Source: Myxococcus xanthus
GTDB lineage: Bacteria > Myxococcota > Myxococcia > Myxococcales > Myxococcaceae
Direction of reading: 5' to 3'
NCBI RefSeq assembly: GCF_900106535.1
Contig: NZ_FNOH01000013.1
Coordinates: forward strand, 124,001 to 188,000
Length of the DNA: 64,000 nucleotides
Positions 1 through 7,956 of the stretch are shown piece by piece. The notes beneath the pieces were generated by a model. That model was given only the letters and a program-made list of their open reading frames with translations. It had not been told where the DNA came from and made no database searches. A program made the translations under genes and the position numbers. Position 1 is the stretch's first letter. Each line of letters opens with the position of its first letter.

Positions 1-1
1 C

Positions 2-223
2 TCGGACCCGGGAAGCCTGAGGCAGATGGTGAAGCTGTTTTCCGAGCGGGACTTCCAATGGGCCTCGGAAGGCGTGGGGGACACGGTGGACTCCGTGATT
101 GGCGGCCTCCCGCTCGACTTCGTCTTCGCCCAGGGGCTCGCTCCGCTGGAGCGCGGCGTGGACCGGCGTCCCGCGGGGAGCGACCACCATCCCGTTTGGG
201 TGCGGTTCGCATGGCCCCGATGA
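2..223 (+). CDS. endonuclease/exonuclease/phosphatase family protein, C-terminal fragment
   Basis: Only the 3' end of this gene lies in the window; the reading frame is open from base 2 and stops with TGA at 221-223. The last 73 codons carry the motif GSDHHPVWVRF at the C-terminus, which matches the catalytic SDH(H/R)PV signature closing the endonuclease/exonuclease/phosphatase (DNase I-like) fold. In that fold the Asp-His pair takes part in metal-dependent phosphodiester hydrolysis. The substrate cannot be told from the fragment. The stop codon overlaps the ATG of the next gene (ATGATG at 220-225), so the two are probably cotranscribed. Confidence 0.7.
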   Translation, partial: SDPGSLRQMVKLFSERDFQWASEGVGDTVDSVIGGLPLDFVFAQGLAPLERGVDRRPAGSDHHPVWVRFAWPR

Positions 224-891
224 TGCGAGGCTTCGGCACACGGGCACTATGGGTGGGCGGGGCGCTCGTTCTCGCTCCTGGCTGTCTGAGCGGTGCGCGG
301 AACATCGGCGCTGCGACAACCCCCGTTGGGACGACAGAGGTCGGCGTTTCATTGAACGCGCTGGCCTTCGAGCGTGGGCGGGAACAGGCGTACCTCCCCA
401 GCCCCGAGCTCACCTTCCGCAAGGGCGCTGGCGAGAACTGGGATTGGGGCGGCCGTCTCACGTTGCTGGGCCTGGAGCTTGGAACACGGCACCGGCTCAT
501 CGAGGAGTCCCGGTGGACGTGGTCCGTCGCTCCGAGCGCGGGAATCTGGTACGTGCCCGTCACCAACAACTACACGGAGCCCGTCAATCTCCGGCTCGGC
601 GCGCAGACGCTGCTCGACTATCGGCTGAGCCGCGCGTGGACTCTGACTGGTGGCGCATCGCTGACGGGCGCCTTCGCGGGACCGCTCACCGCCTTTCAAG
701 GGCGGTTCAATGGCGCGAACCTGTTGCTCGCACCGGGAGGTTCACTGGGCATCGGGTATCGCTTGAGCCCCTCCTTCGAAGTGCGAGCAGAGGGGGGCCT
801 CGAGTTTCCCCTGGGCCTGAGGGGTGGGAGCCGCCCGCCCGCCGGCTATACCGGGCTGACGTTCCGCTGGAGCCGTGCCGACCGTCGATGA
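220..891 (+). CDS. putative outer-membrane lipoprotein, beta-barrel-like
   Basis: The 223-residue product begins with a lipoprotein-type signal: hydrophobic ALWVGGALVL followed by a lipobox-like LAPGC, so Cys would be the lipidated first residue. The rest has alternating polar/aromatic strands (WDWGGRLTLLGLELGTRHRL, LGIGYRLSPSFEVRAEGGLEF) and ends GLTFRW, the pattern of an outer-membrane beta-barrel or barrel-like surface protein. I do not recognise a named family. I chose the ATG at 220, which overlaps the upstream stop; an in-frame ATG at 211 and another at 223 are alternatives. A function cannot be inferred. Confidence 0.65.
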   Translation: MMRGFGTRALWVGGALVLAPGCLSGARNIGAATTPVGTTEVGVSLNALAFERGREQAYLPSPELTFRKGAGENWDWGGRLTLLGLELGTRHRLIEESRWTWSVAPSAGIWYVPVTNNYTEPVNLRLGAQTLLDYRLSRAWTLTGGASLTGAFAGPLTAFQGRFNGANLLLAPGGSLGIGYRLSPSFEVRAEGGLEFPLGLRGGSRPPAGYTGLTFRWSRADRR

Positions 892-900
892 CGGTGCACG

Positions 901-935
901 CACCACCAGGGCCTCCCGGAGCGGCCCTGGTGGCG
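901..935. terminator. convergent-gene hairpin, likely bidirectional terminator
   Basis: An 11-bp perfect stem, CCACCAGGGCC (903-913) and GGCCCTGGTGG (923-933), with a 9-nt loop lies between the ends of the convergent genes at 891 and 947. There is no T-tract, so factor-independent termination is likely but not certain. Confidence 0.55.
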
Positions 936-946
936 CGAGCTTCAAC

Positions 947-1507
947 TCACTGCATGTTGGTGACGACCTGCGTCTGACACGTGACCGGGTCGATGGACGA
1001 CTGGGCCGCGTCGACGGTGCAGATGGCGCCGCCATAGGTTCCGAAGAAGACCTGCGCGTTGCAGGCGCCGGCGTTGTCCGTGACTTCCACGCGCCAGACA
1101 CAGGTCTTCGAGCCAGCCGGGTTCGCCGGGTCGACCGTGTAGTAGTACTGCTGGATAACCGTTGGGGCGGGGGCGGGGGCGCCGACCTGAAACCCACCAT
1201 AGGTGCTTGGGGGGACGGGGTGGGTGTTCCAGGTGCCATTGAACGAGCCCGTCAGGATCTGGATGCCCAGGTGGAGGTCGACGCCGGCCTGGTTGGAGAC
1301 GAAGAAGTCTTCAACGGCAGGGCCGATGGCCTCCACCGAGGGGCCCTTCCGCACGGGTACCTGCACCGCCCCCTCACGGAGGCTGACGTACTCGCTGCGC
1401 TGGGTGAGGAAGTCGGGGAAGTCGAGTTCGATCTGTCCGGCGAAAGCGATCGACGGGGTGAGAGACAGCAGCGAGCCAGCCAGGAAACGCTTCACGTTCC
1501 TCGTCAT
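947..1507 (-). CDS. secreted protein of unknown function
   Basis: The 186-residue product starts with a classical Sec signal peptide (MTRNVKRFLAGSLLSLTPSIAFA, cleavage expected after AFA). The mature part has four cysteines near the C-terminus (TCVW, ACNA, ICTV, TCQT), suggesting two disulfides in an extracytoplasmic compartment, plus a central Pro/Ala-rich segment. I do not recognise a family. A weak sigma70-like arrangement (TTGAAC, 18 bp, TAGTAA on the minus strand) lies just upstream of the start at about 1545-1575. It stands alone, facing the lipoprotein gene across a shared hairpin. Confidence 0.6.
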   Translation of the reverse strand: MTRNVKRFLAGSLLSLTPSIAFAGQIELDFPDFLTQRSEYVSLREGAVQVPVRKGPSVEAIGPAVEDFFVSNQAGVDLHLGIQILTGSFNGTWNTHPVPPSTYGGFQVGAPAPAPTVIQQYYYTVDPANPAGSKTCVWRVEVTDNAGACNAQVFFGTYGGAICTVDAAQSSIDPVTCQTQVVTNMQ

Positions 1508-1957
1508 GGACTACTCCTGTGTTGTTTGTGCGGGGTCGGCCGAAGCCAATTCCTTACTAGCACCGGTCTTGAATTGAGTTCAAATCAAAACGAGTAAGCG
1601 TGGTAATTCAGTGGATATGGATGATTGCGCCCTGGGCGTGGCGCACGTCATCGGGATGTCAGGCTAAGGGGTTGCCGCTGGGGCAAAGCAGACTTGTGGA
1701 GCGTCATGCCAGGAACGAGCGCGGGTGAGTGGGTCAAACACATCCCAGGTGGAGCGCGTGATGGGTTGCGAGTTTGTGATGCGCCGCGATGACGGCAGTG
1801 ATGCCTCTCATGGGTCTTCGATTCACTGTCAGCTTCATGAGCGGTCAGGTTTGTGTGTGCTGTGATTGATCGCCACGAAGGGTGACTTCCTCGTCAGGAC
1901 GAGTCCCGCCCCGAAGCCATGCCGGACACTGCCGGACTCTCCCGAGTCGTGCCTTCC
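1508..1957. other. intergenic stretch without a convincing gene
   Basis: This 450-bp stretch carries the presumed promoter region of the minus-strand secreted-protein gene at its left end. Frames on both strands are broken and short, and I see no RNA gene or clear repeat. Base composition is slightly less GC-rich than in neighbouring genes, as expected for non-coding sequence. Confidence 0.5.
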
Positions 1958-2030
1958 CTAGTCGCTCAGCGGGATGTTGAAGCGGGCGCCCACGGAGGCA
2001 ATGCCGGAGGAGTTCGACACCGGGGGCGAC
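1958..2030 (-). pseudogene. 3' tail of an outer-membrane beta-barrel protein gene
   Basis: Read on the minus strand, the last codons before a TAG at 1960-1958 give ...SNSSGIASVGARFNIPLSD. An alternating strand with a terminal aromatic (RFNIPL) is the usual end of an outer-membrane beta-barrel. Upstream (beyond about 2030) the frame runs into unrelated sequence that matches the phage-like patch, so only the tail of the gene survives. The assignment rests on about 20 residues and is tentative. Confidence 0.4.
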
Positions 2031-2072
2031 AAGTGAAGCTCGGTGCGCTCGTGCTGGCCTTGGCGCTCGCGC
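2021..2072 (+). repeat. copy 1 of a 52-bp repeat shared with 9161-9212
   Basis: By hand alignment about 45 of 52 bases match positions 9161-9212, where the sequence is the 5' end of a small phage-like lysis-module gene (GTG start, MKLGALVLA signal-like N-terminus). Here the copy begins with the same GTG at 2033 but changes within 40 bp into an Imm11-like coding sequence. It marks a recombination joint. Confidence 0.7.
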
Positions 2073-2513
2073 GCTTTTTCAATCTCAAGATGGATGTCTA
2101 TGTGAGGGGAGCGTTGGTATCTGGTGGACCCAACCAAGCCGGACGGTCGGGAGATCGAAGACTTCTGGCGGTTCAGACAGGGGAGGCCAGTCGAGGTCGA
2201 TAGGAGACTTCGGGTTCCGAGCTCTCGGCCTGGAGAGCCGCTTGATATCGAGTTCGCAGGGGTGGGGGCGACCCCTCTACTCAGTGAGCGAGCTGCATCT
2301 GTGTTTAGGAACTTGGCGCCTGGAGATATTCAGCGCTTCCCCGTGGATGTGGAGGGCGATTCGAGGCCCTATTTTCTGCTCAATGTCGCACGTCAGATTT
2401 GTTGCATCGACGAAGCGGCGCCCGAAGAGATTCAGGTTCGTACTGCGGAGGCGTTTGAGGACCGCGTTGGCGAATACCGTTCCGTTTCGGCTCTGAGGAT
2501 CGATAGGGCGAAG
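2072..2513 (+). pseudogene. Imm11-like immunity protein gene, frameshifted and truncated
   Basis: The translation shows RFFNLKMDVYVR, then after a one-base shift ERWYLVDPTKPDGREIEDFW, continuing to VGEYRSVSALRID. This resembles the Imm11 (DUF1629) family of immunity proteins, which in myxobacteria often occur as stand-alone genes and protect against polymorphic toxins. The first frame (starting at GTG 2033 or ATG 2090) and the second (in frame from 2109) join across a GGGG run at 2106-2109; removing one G restores a continuous protein. The family C-terminus is missing: homology stops near 2513 and unrelated sequence runs on into hrpA. No toxin gene is adjacent. Recognition is from memory of the family's sequence pattern. 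Confidence 0.6.
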
Positions 2514-2661
2514 TGGTGTAGCCCCCTGAAGCGTCGGACAGGCTCGTTCTGGCCGGAGTCACCGGGGGGGCGCGGCCCACCCTACCGGCCGGCGGTGGCA
2601 GTCGGGCGGCAGCACCTTGAGGACGCCGATGCGCTCGTGGCGGACGCACAGCCACCCACTT

Positions 2662-5600
2662 CTAGCGCAGCGCCGTGAGGGCCGCGCCGACCTTCGCCAC
2701 CGTCACCGACACGGGCGTCGTCACCTCCGGAGCGAAGATGGCCACGCGGAGTTCCTCGAAGGCCCACCGCAGCTCCTGCGCCGCCTCCTGGTCACGCACG
2801 GTGGCGCGCCTGGCGAGGAAGGTCTCCCACAGGGGAGTGAAGGGCGCGGCCTTCCCTGCGTCTTTGCTGGGGTTCGCCACCGCACGCGACAGCCGTGCCT
2901 GGGCCGCGCGGAGGTAGCGCGGGTAGTGCAGCAGGCGCACGAAGGGAATCCACTCGATGAGGTTCGCGGGGAACAGGTGCCCGAGCTGCGAGCGGATGTC
3001 CCGCACGGCCGCCGCGCCGCTCGGTCCCTTTGATGCCGCCTTGAGTGCCGCGAGCGTCGCGGCGAGCTCCGCGGAGGTGACAACAATGGCGTTCGCCCAG
3101 TCCCGGGCCGCACTCTCGATGCGCGGTGAGCCCTCACGGACCAGCGCCTCGAAGGCCGCCTTCGTTCGGGGCAGCGGCGCACCCGGTGCGAGCTTGAACG
3201 CATCGTCGACGCTTCGTGCGAGGACGAGTGCCCGGAAGGCGTCGGCCTGGCCCCGCGCGGGCGGCGCGCCGTCCAGGGACGGGAAGGGCAGCGGCATGCG
3301 CGCGGCGCTGACGGCCACGTGTCCGCGCGCGGCGAGCATCAGGAGCCGGCGGACCCCCGTGCGCGTGGCCGCCTCGGCGGCGGAGGATGTCTCGAGCAGC
3401 ACCAGGTCCACGGCAGCGCCCCGGTCGACGAGCGCGGGATAGCTGCGGACCTCGAGCCCGCCGACCCGCCGGGGGACCACGGGGGGCAGCTCGCCGAAGG
3501 TCCAGGCCGTCAGCCCCTTGCGCTCCCAGTCTGAAGGCGGTGCCGCGCTGCGCAGCGCCGCCCGTGCATGTCCCCCGTGCTGCTTGAGCAGCGCATCGGC
3601 GTCGCGGCTCCGCGCGAGCTCCTTTCCCCGCTCGTCGAGCACCCGGAGCGTGAGGCGCAGGTACGGCACCACGGCATCCGCCCGGAGGGACTCCTCCGTC
3701 ACGTCCATGCCGCACAGGCGGGACACCGCACGCGCGAGCGCTGGAATCATCGGCCCGCGGAAGGGCACCAGTTCCTTCTCGAGACGGTCGACCATTTCCG
3801 GCAACGGCCCCAGCTGCTTGCGCTGGGCGCGGGGGAGCTGCTCGAGCAGGGCGGTGAGTTTCTCCCGCTGCCACCCGGGGATGGTCCAGTCGAGCTCACC
3901 CGGGACCAACTGGGCGAGCAGCAGCAGCGGCACGCTCAGGGTGATGCCGTCGTCCTCGGCCGAGGGGTCGAAGGTGTACGTCACCGGCACGGACGCGCCG
4001 TGCAGGGTGATCGCGTCCGGGTAGTGCGCCGGGGACAGGTCCGGGTCGTGTGAGAGGGCGTCCTCCATCGAGAGGACGAGCACGCCGGGGTCGGCCGCCT
4101 CGGCCTTGCGGCGCCAGACCTCGAAGCCCGCTCCGTCCGTCACGTCCGCCGGGGCGCGCTGGTCGAAGAACGTCAGCAGCGCCTCGCTGTCGAGCAGCTC
4201 GCTGCGCCGGGCCTTGTCCCGCAGGCGCGCCACGCGCTCGAGCACCTGGCGGTTCTTCTCCTGGAACGCCCCCCGGGTGCGGTATTCGCCGCGCACCAGG
4301 GCATGCTCGAGGAACATCAGCCGTGCCCGGGCGGGGTCCATGCTGGCCAGGGCCACGGGGCGCTCCTTGAAGACCTGAAGCCCGAAGAGGGTCGCGTTCT
4401 CCTTCACCATGGCGCGCGCGGACTTCTCCGACCAGTGCGGTTCGGAGTAGCTGCGCTTGAGCAGGTGGGGGGCCGCCGCCGCGAGCCACTCCGGGTCGAG
4501 CTTCGCCACGGTGCGCGCGAACAGCTGGGACGTCTCCACGAGCTCGAACGCCATCACCCAGGCAGGGGGCTTTTTCGCGAGCGCCGACGAGGGGTGAACC
4601 ATGAAGCGCGTCTGCTTCGCGCCCGTAAAGTGGCGCTGCTCCGGATGCCACTGGCCGATGCGGGAAAGGAGCCCGGTGAGGAGCGCCTGGTGCAGGACGT
4701 CCCCGCGCGCCGGGGCGCCCCGGCCCTTGCGCGGCAGGCGCAGCTCGCGGACGGTCTCCTCGAGCTGGCGCTGGACGTCCCGCCACTCGCGCACCCGCAG
4801 GAAGGACAGGAAGTTGTCCCGGCACACGCGCCGCAGATGGGACGTCCCCCGGCCCTCGGCCTCGCGCACGAACGCCCACAGCTTGAGGAGCCCCGTGAAG
4901 TCCGAGTGCTCGTCACGGAAGCGCCGGTGCAGCTCGTCCGCCTTCTGCGCGGACTCGCGTGGTCGCTCGCGAGGGTCCTGCAGGTTGAGCGCCGCGGCGA
5001 CGATGAGCACCTCGTCCAGGCACCCGTACTCGGCGCCGGCGAGAATCATCCGCGCGATGCGCGGGTCCACCGGGAAGCGCGCGAGCTGCTGCCCGAGCGG
5101 CGTCAAGGTGCGCTCCTTGCCCTCGATGGCCCCGAGTTCCTCGAGCACCCGCCAGCCCTCGGCGATGGCCCTCGGCTGGGGCGGGTCGAGGAAGGGGAAG
5201 TCCTCGACGTCACCGAGGCCGAGGGACTTCATCCGCAGGATGACCCCCGCGAGCCCGGTGCGCTTGATTTCCGGGTCGGTGAAGGCGGGCCGCGTGGTGA
5301 AGCTCACCTCGTCGTAGAGGCGCACGCAGATCCCCTCGCGCACGCGGCCGCAGCGCCCTTTGCGCTGGTCGGCGCTGGCCTGGGAGACCGGCTCGATGTG
5401 CAGGCGCGTGGTGCCCGAGCGCGACTCGTAGCGCGACAGGCGCGCCACCCCCGTGTCCACGACGTACACGATCCCCGGGATGGTGACCGACGTCTCCGCG
5501 ACGTTGGTGGCGAGGATGACCCGGCGCTGGGGGATGGTGGCGAAGACGCGCGACTGCTCGGAGGCCGACAGGCGCGCGTACAGGGGTTGCACCACCGTGC

Positions 5601-6372
5601 CGCGGAGCTCGCGCGCGTTCAGGGCATTCTCGGCCTCGCGGATTTCCCGCTCCCCGGGGAGGAACACGAGGACGTCCCCATCCGGGTCGAGCGAGATCAC
5701 GTTCGCCACCGCATCGGCGACGGAGTCTGCGAGCTCGGTGTCCTCGGGAGGCGGCTCGTAGAGCACGTCCACCGGAAAGGTACGGCCCTCCACCTGGATG
5801 ACCGGAGCCCCCCCGAAGAACTGCGAGAAGCGCTCGGTCTCGATGGTGGCCGAGCTCACCACCACCTTGAGGTCGGGGCGCCTGGGGAGGATGCGCTTGA
5901 GCCACCCGAGCAGGAAGTCGATCGTGAGGCTGCGCTCGTGGGCCTCGTCGAGCACGATCGTGTCGTAGCGGCGCAGGAGTGGGTCGCTGTGAATCTGCGC
6001 GAGCAGGACCCCGTCGGTCATGAACTTCACGGCCGTCTGCCGGGACGAGCGGTCCTCGAAGCGAATCTGGTAGCCGACGTCCGTGCCCAGCTCCGTGCCG
6101 AGCTCGCGTGCCACGCGCGCCGCCACGCTCGTCGCGGCGATGCGCCGGGGCTGGGTGACGCCAATCTGGCGCGGGCGGCCGCGCCCCATGGCGAGCAGGA
6201 CTTTCGGTAGCTGCGTTGTCTTCCCCGAGCCGGTGGCCCCCGCGACAATGACCACCTGATGGGCGGTGATGGCCGCGGTGATGTCCTCCACCCGGCTCGA
6301 GATGGGGAGCTCGGGGGGGAAGTGCAGGGTGGGCAAGCCGCCGGGGGTGGGGACGGGTGAGTCGCCGGACAT
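2662..6372 (-). CDS. hrpA: ATP-dependent RNA helicase HrpA
   Basis: About 1,236 residues, close to the usual length of HrpA (about 1,300). The N-terminal DEAH helicase core shows GATGSGKTTQ (motif I), DEAHERS (II), SSATIE (III), TNVAETSVTIPG (V) and QRKGRCGRV (VI). It is followed by the helicase-associated and OB-like regions and the long C-terminal DUF3418-type region typical of HrpA. HrpA unwinds RNA using ATP and in E. coli acts in mRNA processing and rescue of stalled ribosomes. I chose the ATG at 6372; a GTG at 6390 is an alternative. The 3' end borders the recombination scar, but the C-terminus appears complete. Confidence 0.93.
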   Translation of the reverse strand: MSGDSPVPTPGGLPTLHFPPELPISSRVEDITAAITAHQVVIVAGATGSGKTTQLPKVLLAMGRGRPRQIGVTQPRRIAATSVAARVARELGTELGTDVGYQIRFEDRSSRQTAVKFMTDGVLLAQIHSDPLLRRYDTIVLDEAHERSLTIDFLLGWLKRILPRRPDLKVVVSSATIETERFSQFFGGAPVIQVEGRTFPVDVLYEPPPEDTELADSVADAVANVISLDPDGDVLVFLPGEREIREAENALNARELRGTVVQPLYARLSASEQSRVFATIPQRRVILATNVAETSVTIPGIVYVVDTGVARLSRYESRSGTTRLHIEPVSQASADQRKGRCGRVREGICVRLYDEVSFTTRPAFTDPEIKRTGLAGVILRMKSLGLGDVEDFPFLDPPQPRAIAEGWRVLEELGAIEGKERTLTPLGQQLARFPVDPRIARMILAGAEYGCLDEVLIVAAALNLQDPRERPRESAQKADELHRRFRDEHSDFTGLLKLWAFVREAEGRGTSHLRRVCRDNFLSFLRVREWRDVQRQLEETVRELRLPRKGRGAPARGDVLHQALLTGLLSRIGQWHPEQRHFTGAKQTRFMVHPSSALAKKPPAWVMAFELVETSQLFARTVAKLDPEWLAAAAPHLLKRSYSEPHWSEKSARAMVKENATLFGLQVFKERPVALASMDPARARLMFLEHALVRGEYRTRGAFQEKNRQVLERVARLRDKARRSELLDSEALLTFFDQRAPADVTDGAGFEVWRRKAEAADPGVLVLSMEDALSHDPDLSPAHYPDAITLHGASVPVTYTFDPSAEDDGITLSVPLLLLAQLVPGELDWTIPGWQREKLTALLEQLPRAQRKQLGPLPEMVDRLEKELVPFRGPMIPALARAVSRLCGMDVTEESLRADAVVPYLRLTLRVLDERGKELARSRDADALLKQHGGHARAALRSAAPPSDWERKGLTAWTFGELPPVVPRRVGGLEVRSYPALVDRGAAVDLVLLETSSAAEAATRTGVRRLLMLAARGHVAVSAARMPLPFPSLDGAPPARGQADAFRALVLARSVDDAFKLAPGAPLPRTKAAFEALVREGSPRIESAARDWANAIVVTSAELAATLAALKAASKGPSGAAAVRDIRSQLGHLFPANLIEWIPFVRLLHYPRYLRAAQARLSRAVANPSKDAGKAAPFTPLWETFLARRATVRDQEAAQELRWAFEELRVAIFAPEVTTPVSVTVAKVGAALTALR

Positions 6373-6386
6373 GGCATCATGGCCTA

Positions 6387-6817
6387 TCACTGAAGCGCAC
6401 GTTCTGCCCCTGCCGAATCGTGTGGGCGCCTGCGCGCCCGGCGTTCCTGGAGGGATTCTCTCTGCACGCCGATACGTACCTGCATGCGCTCGTAGGCCGT
6501 CCGCGGACGGAAGAGCGCCATCAGTCGCCGCCCGGTGTCAGGCGAGCGCGTCGGCGAGCGCGGGGAGCTTGCTCGCTTTGCGCGCGTGCTCAGGTTCTCG
6601 ACGTAGTCGACCGTCTCGCCCGGTCGGCTCGGAGTCTCGCCGCCGGCGAGGGGCTCGGACTCGCGAACCTTCAGCTCCGTGCTGGCTGAGTCGCCCTTGA
6701 AGCCCTCCTTCGTCCGGATGACCTCGACTTCGAGCAGGTAGCGCCCGCCGCAGCCTGCGCGGTGGCAATCTTCGTCAGTGCGTTGTTCACGTTACGTGGG
6801 TCCTTCGGCTTGGGGTG
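6387..6817 (-). pseudogene. frameshifted phage-like gene remnant
   Basis: On the minus strand, KPKDPRNVNNALTKIATAQAAAG and then, after a one-base shift at about 6740, RYLLEVEVIRTKEGFKGD, TELKVRESEPLAGGETPSRP and GETVDYVENLS form one coherent protein. The shift at GCGGCGGGCGCTACC is explained by loss of a single base. Downstream the frame decays into low-information R/S/P-rich sequence to a TGA at 6389. This resembles a small conserved protein found in myxobacterial prophages, though I name no family. Together with the helicase and lysis-like remnants to the right it indicates a decayed prophage. Confidence 0.5.
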
Positions 6818-6939
6818 CGCCAGCGGCGAAGTGCGCTGTCCCACGTCAATGTGTGCGGATTCCGGGAGTGGTTCAGGGCAGGAATGAGGAAGGCAGTCAG
6901 GTGGCGAGATGTGTCGTGCTGCCGTGTAACAGGCGGCGC

Positions 6940-6970
6940 TGACGTGTCAGTGCCTGGGGCTGACACGTCA
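6940..6970 (+). promoter_or_regulatory. paired TGACGYGTCA boxes, unit 1 (candidate enhancer sites)
   Basis: TGACGTGTCA at 6940-6949 and TGACACGTCA at 6961-6970. Each is a TGAC-N2-GTCA dyad, and the two are reverse complements of each other. Centre-to-centre spacing is 21 bp, two helical turns. They lie 61 bp upstream of the GG of the sigma54 promoter at 7030, a suitable place for an NtrC-type activator. The same arrangement recurs at 7816-7846. Confidence 0.6.
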
Positions 6971-7029
6971 ACCCGCACGCTCAGAACGGGGGATGGCCGC
7001 GCATCTCCAGAGAAACAAGGAAGTCGGAA

Positions 7030-7045
7030 TGGCACGAGTGTTGCC
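7030..7045 (+). promoter_or_regulatory. sigma54 (-24/-12) promoter, unit 1
   Basis: TGGCACG-AGTG-TTGCC at 7030-7045 gives GG-N10-GC and matches the sigma54 consensus TGGCACG-N4-TTGC nearly perfectly. Expected transcription start is near 7056, about 90 bp before the start codon at 7145. Confidence 0.8.
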
Positions 7046-7144
7046 ATGGGGCTGCCTGCGCAATAAGGGGCGAACCAATAAAATCCCCCCCTTCTGAGCC
7101 TCTGTAGCTTGTTGTCCGTTCAATCGATGCGAGGAACCTCAAGA

Positions 7145-7486
7145 ATGAAAGCAACCCTCTTGCTCGTTGTATTCGTCGCCTTCTCTGCCGCTGCTCAAAG
7201 CAAGACGGCGAACGTCACCCCCAAACGCTGCGGAGGATCCTCTGGTAAGACGTGTGTCCAGGGGGAGGTATGTGCTGGAGAAAAGACATTCAAAGACGGT
7301 CTCGGTGTCTGCGTCATGGGTGCATTTTCAAATCAATGCGCCAACGCCTTGGGCAGCCGCTGCCCGAATAGCACGGACTACTGCATTGAAGACCCGCGTA
7401 ACGCCGATTGCCCGCCTGGGGTTATGGATTGCGGTAATGGGCTTTGTATTCAGAAGAAGATAGTTGACCAGATTGGGGTGAAATGA
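7145..7486 (+). CDS. small secreted cysteine-rich protein (cassette unit 1)
   Basis: The 113-residue product has a Sec signal peptide (MKATLLLVVFVAFSAAAQ). The mature domain of about 95 residues contains 10 cysteines (RCGG, KTCVQGEVC, GVCV, QCAN, SRCP, YCIED, DCPPG, DCGN, LCIQ), so probably five disulfides outside the cytoplasm. I chose the ATG at 7145 over the upstream in-frame TTG at 7109 because GAGGAA at 7131-7136 is a good ribosome site 8 bp away and the signal peptide then starts correctly. It is transcribed from a near-consensus sigma54 promoter. No family is recognised. Cys-rich secreted proteins can be enzyme inhibitors, toxins or surface proteins, but nothing here decides between these. 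GC content is clearly lower than in the core genes, consistent with acquisition. Confidence 0.7.
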   Translation: MKATLLLVVFVAFSAAAQSKTANVTPKRCGGSSGKTCVQGEVCAGEKTFKDGLGVCVMGAFSNQCANALGSRCPNSTDYCIEDPRNADCPPGVMDCGNGLCIQKKIVDQIGVK

Positions 7487-7625
7487 GAGGGCGGCGCGGA
7501 GTCCCCGCTTGGCCAATAGATGTTAGGGCTCAAGCCAAAGGCCCAGGCCCCTCCGCGCGCCTTTGGGGTTCTCTGATATCAGCACGGTGTCGACATATAT
7601 TGAGAGTACCTCTTGCTCAAACTGC

Positions 7626-7790
7626 TCAGCCGAAATTTAGCTTCTGCGGCGTGCCTTCTGTCTCTTCGATGAACCGGGCGAAGTTGCGGGCCTTCTGGAA
7701 GGCTCCGACTGGTTCATCGGTGTGCTGGTACAGCTCGACCACCACTTCGTCGGCGAGCGGCCCCTGACGGTGACACCGGCCGATGCATCG
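7626..7790 (-). pseudogene. phage-type helicase 3' end, copy A
   Basis: Minus-strand reading gives CIGRCHRQGPLADEVVVELY, then HTDEPVGAFQKARNFARFIE and ETEGTPQKLNFG followed by TGA at 7628-7626. IGRCHRQG is helicase motif VI. It is nearly the same as the tail of copy B (8344-8790), with a few substitutions. Everything upstream of motif VI is lost at about 7790, so this is the last 55 or so codons of a helicase-like gene of the SNF2/DEAD type found in phages. Confidence 0.65.
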
Positions 7791-7815
7791 GGAGTCCTTG
7801 TGTAGCGAGGCCGGT

Positions 7816-7846
7816 TGACGTGTCAGTTTCTGCGGCTGACGTGTCA
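7816..7846 (+). promoter_or_regulatory. paired TGACGTGTCA boxes, unit 2 (candidate enhancer sites)
   Basis: TGACGTGTCA at 7816-7825 and again at 7837-7846, centre-to-centre 21 bp exactly as in unit 1. The second box ends 63 bp before the GG of the candidate sigma54 element at 7908. Here the two boxes are direct repeats, whereas in unit 1 they are reverse complements; the TGAC-N2-GTCA dyad is unchanged by this. Confidence 0.6.
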
Positions 7847-7907
7847 ACTGGCATGCTCCACAGGGGTTTTGCACCTGTTATCTGTCTTGACGCTGTCGAA
7901 GGCGGAA

Positions 7908-7924
7908 CGGCATGATCTTCGCTT
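7908..7924 (+). promoter_or_regulatory. sigma54-like promoter, unit 2 (weaker match)
   Basis: CGGCATG-ATCT-TCGCTT at 7908-7924 keeps GG-N10-GC but has C for T before GG and T and C substitutions in the flanking consensus bases. Its position relative to the paired boxes matches unit 1 within 2 bp, which supports it. Confidence 0.5.
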
Positions 7925-7956
7925 CGTGTTACTGATGTCATCCCAGGAGTGATTCA

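Noticed and set aside
4303-6210. 635-codon open frame on the plus strand opposite hrpA
   Set aside because: It is antisense to a helicase gene with complete motifs, and its translation is rich in R, G, H, E and L without any domain; GC-biased third positions produce such shadows.
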